The notes beneath the pieces were generated by a model. It was not told where the DNA came from. It saw only the letters and a list, made by a program, of their open reading frames with translations, and made no database searches. This document shows positions 8,090-12,914 of a stretch of 12,914 bases of DNA, one piece after another; position 1 is the first letter of the stretch; each line of letters opens with the position of its first letter. The translations under genes were made by a program, and so were the position numbers. This DNA is from Capsulimonas sp. (GTDB lineage: Bacteria > Armatimonadota > Armatimonadia > Armatimonadales > Capsulimonadaceae): positions 1-12,914 of the forward strand of contig JAOQAA010000702.1 in assembly GCA_025963815.1 (NCBI GenBank). The letters run 5' to 3'.

Positions 8090-8135
8090 CTTCATCTTAA
8101 CCCTCTCCCAATTCTGGGAGAGGGTTAAGATGAAG
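8090..8135. repeat. Perfect 21-bp inverted repeat with 4-nt loop
   Basis: The arms 8090-8110 and 8115-8135 are exact reverse complements (CTTCATCTTAACCCTCTCCC plus A), separated by ATTC. Transcribed from the minus strand, this would form a very stable RNA hairpin between the third hydrolase gene and the lyase-like gene. No U-tract follows the stem in that direction, so it does not look like a classical intrinsic terminator. Processing, mRNA stabilisation or simple mobile-element structure are alternatives. Confidence 0.8.
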
Positions 8136-8137
8136 AG

Positions 8138-8158
8138 ATTTGGATCTATGATCCAAAT
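8138..8158. repeat. 9-bp inverted repeat at the centre of the element
   Basis: ATTTGGATC (8138-8146) and GATCCAAAT (8150-8158) are exact reverse complements around TAT. They lie inside the outer AGAGATT/AATCTCT pairing and form the middle hairpin of the three-hairpin intergenic element. Confidence 0.65.
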
Positions 8159-8228
8159 AATCTCCGAATCTCTTGCTCCCCTTCTCCTAGAATTGGGAGA
8201 AGAGGCTGGGGGATGAGGGCCACTTTCC

Positions 8229-9854
8229 CTACCGACTAATCCAGAACTCCTGCGTCACCGGCCCCGCCGTCTGCACCTTAGGTTCGACAGTGCGCCCCCA
8301 TTGATACGCGCCAAGCACCACGTGGACGGGGAACTTGCTGCGCGGTGGGATCGGAAGGAACTCCAGCGTTCGGTTGTCGTCTCGCAACCGAACGGGGCCG
8401 GAAATAACGTAGAGCTGGACTGGCAGGCCGGCGTCGGAAGTCGCGTTCAAGTGGATCGATTTTGCGCCGGCCTTCTGGTCGCCGATGCGGGCGAAGTCGA
8501 TGATCTGCATCGCGCCGTCGCGGTTGATGGTGTTCAGCCAGGCGTGGCCGGGCCGATCGGCGCGGCGGTACTCAGCGTTGCCGTTTTGATAGGCCATGAT
8601 CCAGGGCTCCCAGGGTGAGCCCTGCTGGATCAGGCCGCCGCGCCGCATCCAGATTTGGAATGTGTCTGGACCAGTTTGCTTGAGCGCGCCGCTGCTGACT
8701 TTGAACTGAATCGGTCCGGGCGCATGGCCGACGGGCGCGCCGCCATAGATCTGAACTGGCGCTTGATCGAGAGATGTCGCCGTGACTTTGAAGGTGGCGC
8801 CGTTCGCCAGAAACTGTGGATGCAGATCGGCTCCGCCCGTTGTGGCGAGCGAGATAGGCTGGCCGTTTTCGACGAAGTCGATCACCTGCGGTTTCTTGGC
8901 GAGGCGTGAGGCGGCGTAGTCGTTGATCGTGCGCGCCATTTCTTCGTCGAAGTACCAGAGCGCTTTGGTCGGATCGCCGACCCACTGAGCATAGGGCACG
9001 GGTTTTCCGTCGGGCGTTCCGAACTTATCCGGATCGATTAGCCATCCCGATTTGGGATCGATTGGCTTCAGTGTTATGACTCCATTGCCAGACGCGCCGG
9101 CGGGCAGGCGATACTGAATTGCTTTATGGATAAACATCGCGAGGATGGGGGCGACTTCCGGGTTCCACTCATAATGCCCATTGCCGATCTCGGCAAACTC
9201 GCCGGCGATCACATCATCACCCGCCGCGCGCTGCTTGAGTGTGGAGGCTATGTCCTTGCGCCAGACCTCGCCCCACTTGTCGCCGCCGACTTCTGCGTAT
9301 TCGGACGTGATGTGGAGGGTGGGGATACCTGGCGTCATCTTTTCGATCCAGCCTTTGTAGGGGAAGACCGCCACCATGCGCGACGGCAGCGTCGCCGCGA
9401 GATTATAGACGAACGGCGTGGAGGCCGAATGCGCCGTTACGATCATCGGGGCGTTCGCAAGCTCCGTGTATCCTGACTCTTTGCTTAGCGCCGCGAGGAT
9501 TTGCAGGATGGCCTGCGACATTGGCTTGGCGGGACTGAGCGTGCGCACCGACTGGTTTTTATCGTCGAAGTCGTCACGCGGTGAGAGCCAGACGATGGCG
9601 AGATTGTCTTCGGTCGCCTCCTTGCGGATCACGTCGTCCTCGAACATCGGCTGCTCCAGCATATTTTGCACGCCGAGGATCACGCCCCGGAGATGCTGCG
9701 CCTTCGGCGGAACCCAGAGATACGCGCGGCGCAGGGGATCCTGTCCGACGCGTATGGAGTACTGCCAGGTATCGTCGGCGTGCGCGGCGGGCGTCAGCGG
9801 CGCGGCGGCAAGCAGGGCCAGCGCAAGAAGGGAGTAATGAGCATTCAGTCGCAT
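8229..9854 (-). CDS. Secreted alpha/beta-hydrolase-like protein with C-terminal Ig-like domain (divergent paralogue)
   Basis: This 541-residue protein has a clear signal peptide (hydrophobic core, then PAAHA with cleavage after Ala26). The frame stays open about 129 codons further upstream, but that stretch overlaps the preceding gene and is low-complexity basic sequence. The ATG at 9854, which opens the signal peptide 14 bp after the upstream stop, is therefore the start. Residues about 42-250 fit an alpha/beta-hydrolase: RAYLWVPP (43-50), a nucleophile-elbow-like VTAHSAS with Ser143 (codon 9426-9428), acidic candidates in TSEYAE (Glu185) and NGHYEW with His227. The elbow reads A-H-S-A-S rather than the G-H-S-A seen in the two upstream paralogues. 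A shared LWYFDEEMA block opens a beta-rich middle region. The last 90 or so residues (ATSDAGLPV, IPPRSKFPV) form an Ig/MBG-like domain. The sequence suggests a serine esterase or hydrolase, but the substrate is unknown and the family is not one I recognise. Confidence 0.8.
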   Translation of the reverse strand: MRLNAHYSLLALALLAAAPLTPAAHADDTWQYSIRVGQDPLRRAYLWVPPKAQHLRGVILGVQNMLEQPMFEDDVIRKEATEDNLAIVWLSPRDDFDDKNQSVRTLSPAKPMSQAILQILAALSKESGYTELANAPMIVTAHSASTPFVYNLAATLPSRMVAVFPYKGWIEKMTPGIPTLHITSEYAEVGGDKWGEVWRKDIASTLKQRAAGDDVIAGEFAEIGNGHYEWNPEVAPILAMFIHKAIQYRLPAGASGNGVITLKPIDPKSGWLIDPDKFGTPDGKPVPYAQWVGDPTKALWYFDEEMARTINDYAASRLAKKPQVIDFVENGQPISLATTGGADLHPQFLANGATFKVTATSLDQAPVQIYGGAPVGHAPGPIQFKVSSGALKQTGPDTFQIWMRRGGLIQQGSPWEPWIMAYQNGNAEYRRADRPGHAWLNTINRDGAMQIIDFARIGDQKAGAKSIHLNATSDAGLPVQLYVISGPVRLRDDNRTLEFLPIPPRSKFPVHVVLGAYQWGRTVEPKVQTAGPVTQEFWISR

Positions 9855-9868
9855 AGTATTGCTGTTTC

Positions 9869-11527
9869 TTATCGGACGATCGAGAATGTCTGTGTGATCG
9901 GCTCGGCGGATTGCAGGAGCGGTTCGATGGAGCGTCCGTACTGCCAGGCGACGACCGTTATCTTCACTGGAAACTTCGCGCGCGGCGGGATCTTCGTGAA
10001 CGTAAGCGTATTGTCGTTCGTGACCTCCGCTGGCCCCTCCCGCACGTAGTAATAAACGGGAACTCCAGCGTCGGACGTCGCGCTGAGTTTCAGTGATTTT
10101 ACGCCCGCTTTCTGATCTGGAAGCTGCGGAAATGTAATGTGCTGCTCCGCGCCCTTGATGTTGCGCAGTGGAATCGTCAGCAGCGCCTGCTGTTCCACCT
10201 TCTTGTACTGAGCGTCGCCAGGATGCACCGCCAGAAGCCATATCGCATTGGAGCGCTTGACGTTATCCATTCCCATACGATAGTAACGGATCGAGAATGT
10301 GTCCGGTCCGGTCTGAATGACGGGGCCGCAGATGCGCGAAATCACGACGGGACCGCCGCCGCTGGCACGGCCGACCGGAGAGCCGGCGGGCAGTCCCGTC
10401 CATTTTTCAGGATTGCCCGCCGGCACGGTATCCAAAAACGTTCCTGTCAAACGGAAGCTGACGCCGTCGGCGAGTGGCTCAAATGGGATGCGCACGCCGG
10501 CGAAGGGATCATTATAGGGCAGGATATGTCCACCCTGAACGTATCCCACAAGCTGCGGCTTTTTGCCGCGCGGCCCGGCGTAATACTTCTCCGTCGCCAG
10601 CGCCGTTTCTTGGTCGAAGCACCAGAAGGCGTTTGCTCGATCGCCCATGTATTGGCTATAAGGAGCGGGCGGGGCTGTGGGCGGACTCTGTCCGCGCCAG
10701 CGATCTACCAGCCATTCCGACTTCGGATCGACGGGTGTCAGCGCCACAGGCGCATCGAGCGGCGCGTGCGCGGGCAATCGATATTGGGCGGCTTTGCGGA
10801 GAAAGAGCGAAAGATATCCGACCAGCTCATCAGACGATCCAAAGTGCGAATTTGCGGCGTCCGCGAGCATGGCGACCGGGGCCTTGGGATGTTTGGCCTC
10901 GTAGTTCAGCGCCGGAGCGATACGACCTTCGAGCCATTCGTACTCGCCCATCACCATCAATCCGGGAACGCCGTCGAGCGTGCGGTCTCCCCAATCGGGG
11001 TTCGGCTGACCGCTGCCGGTCATATTTGTCAGCGGCGCGTCGCCATGAACGGAAAGGATCGCCAGCGTCCGTCCCGGATTCCAGGCCCCGAAGTTCCACG
11101 GATAGCTCGCCGCCGCCGAATGGCCGATAGGAACAATGGGCGCATACTTCAGCTCTCCGTATCCCGACTCTTGCGCGAGATCGTTCATCATCCCATTAAA
11201 ATCATCGCCGGCGCCTTTATCAAATCGAAACACGGCATTGAGAAATGGCGTGACCCAGACTTCCGCGATCCCCAGATCGCCCAGCGTCTTCCGAAACGCC
11301 GGGTGCTCCAGAATATCTTCCTCCAGCATATTGTGCTGCCCAACGACCACCGCCCGCACACGCTTGCAGTTTGGCGGAACCCAAAGAAACGCCCTTGGAT
11401 GTCCATTGATTTCGGAGGATGTCACGGATGTTACCGGGACCGACCATTGCCACTCCGCAGCGTGCGAGGGCGCAGCGAGAAGCGATAGTGTGACGGTGAT
11501 ATAGGCTGTTGCGTGGCGAAGATTCAT
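9869..11527 (-). CDS. Secreted alpha/beta-hydrolase-like protein with C-terminal Ig-like domain
   Basis: This 552-residue protein has a signal peptide (residues 1-23, ending PSHA). Residues about 45-252 look like an alpha/beta-hydrolase: RAFLWVPP (45-52), VVVGQHNMLEE (60-70), the nucleophile elbow IGHSAA with Ser137 (codon 11117-11119), an acidic candidate in MGEYEW (Glu195 or Glu197) and a late His228 in NSHFG. FWCFDQE (301-307) starts a beta-rich middle region that includes GLPAGSPVG and QTGPDTFSI. The C-terminal 90 or so residues (LSATSDAGVPVYYYVREGPA, then IPPRAKFPV and a final QTFSIVR) resemble bacterial Ig/MBG domains. The triad is inferred from position and motif, not from a structure. 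The gene lies 32 bp after its upstream paralogue and 14 bp before the next, so all three are likely co-transcribed. A carbohydrate esterase is a reasonable guess given the CAZyme neighbours, but substrate and family are unknown. Confidence 0.82.
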   Translation of the reverse strand: MNLRHATAYITVTLSLLAAPSHAAEWQWSVPVTSVTSSEINGHPRAFLWVPPNCKRVRAVVVGQHNMLEEDILEHPAFRKTLGDLGIAEVWVTPFLNAVFRFDKGAGDDFNGMMNDLAQESGYGELKYAPIVPIGHSAAASYPWNFGAWNPGRTLAILSVHGDAPLTNMTGSGQPNPDWGDRTLDGVPGLMVMGEYEWLEGRIAPALNYEAKHPKAPVAMLADAANSHFGSSDELVGYLSLFLRKAAQYRLPAHAPLDAPVALTPVDPKSEWLVDRWRGQSPPTAPPAPYSQYMGDRANAFWCFDQETALATEKYYAGPRGKKPQLVGYVQGGHILPYNDPFAGVRIPFEPLADGVSFRLTGTFLDTVPAGNPEKWTGLPAGSPVGRASGGGPVVISRICGPVIQTGPDTFSIRYYRMGMDNVKRSNAIWLLAVHPGDAQYKKVEQQALLTIPLRNIKGAEQHITFPQLPDQKAGVKSLKLSATSDAGVPVYYYVREGPAEVTNDNTLTFTKIPPRAKFPVKITVVAWQYGRSIEPLLQSAEPITQTFSIVR

Positions 11528-11559
11528 GACGTGTGCAATCCCACTCGGTGCTAGATGAC

Positions 11560-12914
11560 CTATCTCAAAATGTAAAATGTTTGTGTCACCGGTTCGGCGG
11601 TTTTCAGTAATGGCGCCACAGAGCGCCCGTATTGCCAGGCCGTCACTGTAACGGCGACGGGATATTTGGCGCGGGGCGGAATCGCGGTGAGCGTCAGTGT
11701 GTTGCCTTCAGCAATCGCAGGCCCACTTTCAACAAAATAGGAGACGGGAACGCCGGCGTCCGAAGTTGCCGCCAGCGTAATCGGCTTGGCCTTGGATCGT
11801 TGGTTTGGGATTGCCGGGAACGTGATGTGCTGGTCGGGCCCGTTCGTATTGCGCACGGGCAGACGCATTTCCGCCTGCTGTATCGCGGGGCGATAGTCGC
11901 CATCGCCGGGGTGAGTCGCGGCGAACCAGAATTCGTAGTGGTCCAGGCTGGCCCCCAGGCCTTTCTCCATCTGGAATGTGAATATGTCGGGTCCGATTTT
12001 GACGAACGGACCGGTAATTCGATCGATGGAGATTGGGACGCCGCCAGTTGCGTGTCCGACGGGGGAGCCAGCGGGCAGGCCGGTCCAGCCTGCCGGGCGC
12101 GGACTGCCGCCGGGAACCGTGTCCAGAAATGCGCCGGTCAGATGGAAGGTAACGCCGTCGGACTCCGGCTCGAACTTGAGATTGACCTGCTGATGCGTGT
12201 TACTCTGCGGCGAGATCTGACCGTCCTGAACATAGCCCAGCAGATCGACTTTCTTGCCGCGATACGCCGCTTCGTAGGCGTCGGTCGCCTTCGCCATCTC
12301 TTCATCGAAGTACCAGAATGCTTGCCCGGGATCGCCTTTGTACTGGCCGACCGGCGCGGGCAATGCCGTCGGCGGTTGGTTCTTGCGCCAGCGGTCGGCG
12401 AGCCATCCTGTTTTGGTGGGATCGATGGGAGTCAGCTTGGGCGGACCATCGCCCTTCCAATCTTTCGGCAGGCGATACTGCACGGCCTTTTGGATATAGA
12501 GGATAAGATAATCGATCTTGGCGTTGGCGGCCACAAAATGGCTCTGCGCCGGGCCGGCGGCCATGCTTAGAGGCGTAAGGGGATGCTTGCGTCGTTCGGC
12601 GAGGCCTTCGTTCGCCCAGCTATCGGCGGATTCATATTCGCCCATTGTCTCCAGGCTAGGGACGTAATCAATGGTCTTATCGCCCCAAATATCGGGTGCG
12701 AAGATTTTATCGCGGAAGTAGGGCCACTGGCCGCTGACGGAGATCGCCGCCAGCGCCCTGTCCGGATTCCAGGCCGCGAAATAGTACGGCCAGCTCGCCA
12801 TCGCCGAATGTCCCATGGGGGCGACCGGCGCAAAAGCCAGCTCCCCATACCCTGATTTGTCCGCGAGATCCTTCATCAATGTATTGAAAACATCGCCCGC
12901 GCCCTGATCGAATC
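11560..12914 (-). CDS. Secreted alpha/beta-hydrolase-like paralogue, 5' end outside the window
   Basis: About 450 residues are visible, with the frame open to the window edge. The last readable residues there (FDQGAGDVFNTLMKDLADKS) align with FDKGAGDDFNGMMNDLAQES of the next gene, so the start lies beyond 12914. The internal TTG/ATG codons near 12875 are not starts. The nucleophile-elbow-like MGHSAMAS (Ser codon 12805-12807), MGEYES and QSHFV supply the same putative Ser/Glu/His set as the neighbour. FWYFDEEMA then opens the middle beta-rich region (GLPAGSPVG, IGPDIFTF). The C-terminal Ig/MBG-like domain follows (AATSDAGVPVSYF, IPPRAKYPV, final QTFYILR). It is closer to the 9869-11527 product than to the 8229-9854 product. 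By analogy with the other two it should carry a signal peptide. It is the first visible gene of the minus-strand operon, so the promoter is probably outside the window. Confidence 0.82.
   Translation of the reverse strand, partial: FDQGAGDVFNTLMKDLADKSGYGELAFAPVAPMGHSAMASWPYYFAAWNPDRALAAISVSGQWPYFRDKIFAPDIWGDKTIDYVPSLETMGEYESADSWANEGLAERRKHPLTPLSMAAGPAQSHFVAANAKIDYLILYIQKAVQYRLPKDWKGDGPPKLTPIDPTKTGWLADRWRKNQPPTALPAPVGQYKGDPGQAFWYFDEEMAKATDAYEAAYRGKKVDLLGYVQDGQISPQSNTHQQVNLKFEPESDGVTFHLTGAFLDTVPGGSPRPAGWTGLPAGSPVGHATGGVPISIDRITGPFVKIGPDIFTFQMEKGLGASLDHYEFWFAATHPGDGDYRPAIQQAEMRLPVRNTNGPDQHITFPAIPNQRSKAKPITLAATSDAGVPVSYFVESGPAIAEGNTLTLTAIPPRAKYPVAVTVTAWQYGRSVAPLLKTAEPVTQTFYILR

Larger units (their letters stand above)
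8075..8221. repeat. REPIN/MITE-like palindromic intergenic element
   Basis: The element is bounded by inverted GGCCCTCA (8075-8082) and TGAGGGCC (8214-8221). Inside each end, in opposite orientation, is the same 18-mer: TCTCCCAATTCTGGGAGA at 8104-8121 and, on the other strand, TCTCCCAATTCTAGGAGA at 8200-8183 (17 of 18 identical). Between them lies a third stem in which AGAGATT (8134-8140) pairs with AATCTCT (8167-8173) and encloses a smaller hairpin. Two inverted copies of a palindromic unit around a short centre are the hallmark of REPINs or small non-autonomous elements. It fills most of the 203-bp gap between two minus-strand genes and ends seven bases from a stop codon. No transposase is nearby and no target-site duplication was established. 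Confidence 0.65.

Noticed and set aside
8064..8092. A minus-strand promoter for the lyase-like gene (GATAAT at 8069-8064)
   Set aside because: The -10-like box has no acceptable -35 at 16-18 bases, so it was not annotated.
8075..8221. A CRISPR array or tRNA in the repeat-rich gap
   Set aside because: The repeats are inverted rather than evenly spaced direct repeats, and no cloverleaf or T-loop sequence is present.
9855..10241. A 129-codon N-terminal extension of the 8229-9854 gene
   Set aside because: The extension overlaps the preceding gene in another frame and lacks domain signal, while the internal ATG at 9854 opens a textbook signal peptide.
10139..11488. A 449-codon plus-strand open frame opposite the second hydrolase gene
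   Set aside because: It is antisense to a gene with a signal peptide and conserved paralogues. Its translation is rich in Arg, has no recognisable domain and is explained by high GC.
11632..12570. A 312-codon plus-strand open frame opposite the partial hydrolase gene
   Set aside because: It is an antisense shadow of a gene whose protein aligns with two neighbours, and it shows no domain or start context of its own.

Overview
The window is a high-GC (roughly 60% by eye) bacterial segment dense with carbohydrate-active enzymes. A LacI-type regulator, a GH43-like remnant, a GH127 enzyme, a heparinase/alginate-lyase-like secreted protein and three secreted paralogous hydrolases point to a polysaccharide-degrading environmental bacterium. 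Armatimonadota (Capsulimonas-like), Planctomycetes or Acidobacteria would fit, but no taxonomic marker gene is present and this assignment is a guess.

Layout. On the plus strand, positions 3-203 hold the C-terminal end of a GH43-type beta-xylosidase/arabinofuranosidase. It carries an in-frame amber codon at 33-35, with family-like sequence continuing on both sides of the stop. Five bases later comes a complete glycerate kinase (209-1348). A 105-bp gap with a possible promoter and an 11-bp perfect palindrome then leads to a LacI-family repressor (1454-2482). The remaining genes lie on the minus strand and run towards these: a partial secreted hydrolase entering from the right edge (11560-12914), two further paralogues (9869-11527 and 8229-9854), a 203-bp gap filled by a REPIN/MITE-like palindromic element, a 1192-residue secreted heparinase-II/III-like protein (4447-8025) and a cytoplasmic GH127 beta-L-arabinofuranosidase-like enzyme (2526-4424). 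The minus-strand genes are spaced by 32, 14, 203 and 22 bp, which suggests one or two operons. LacI and GH127 converge with only 43 bp between their stops.

How the parts may work together (inference). The signal-peptide-bearing hydrolases and the lyase-like protein would act outside the cytoplasm on a decorated, probably uronic-acid- or arabinose-containing polysaccharide. The GH127 enzyme, which has no signal peptide, would trim imported arabinosides in the cytoplasm. Glycerate kinase would feed glycerate from sugar-acid breakdown into glycolysis, and the LacI protein would be the local sugar-responsive switch. No transporter is visible, so any uptake genes lie outside the window.

The most novel material is the tandem family of three secreted alpha/beta-hydrolase-like proteins. 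Each has a shared middle beta-rich region and a C-terminal Ig/MBG-like domain, and I cannot assign any of them to a characterised family.
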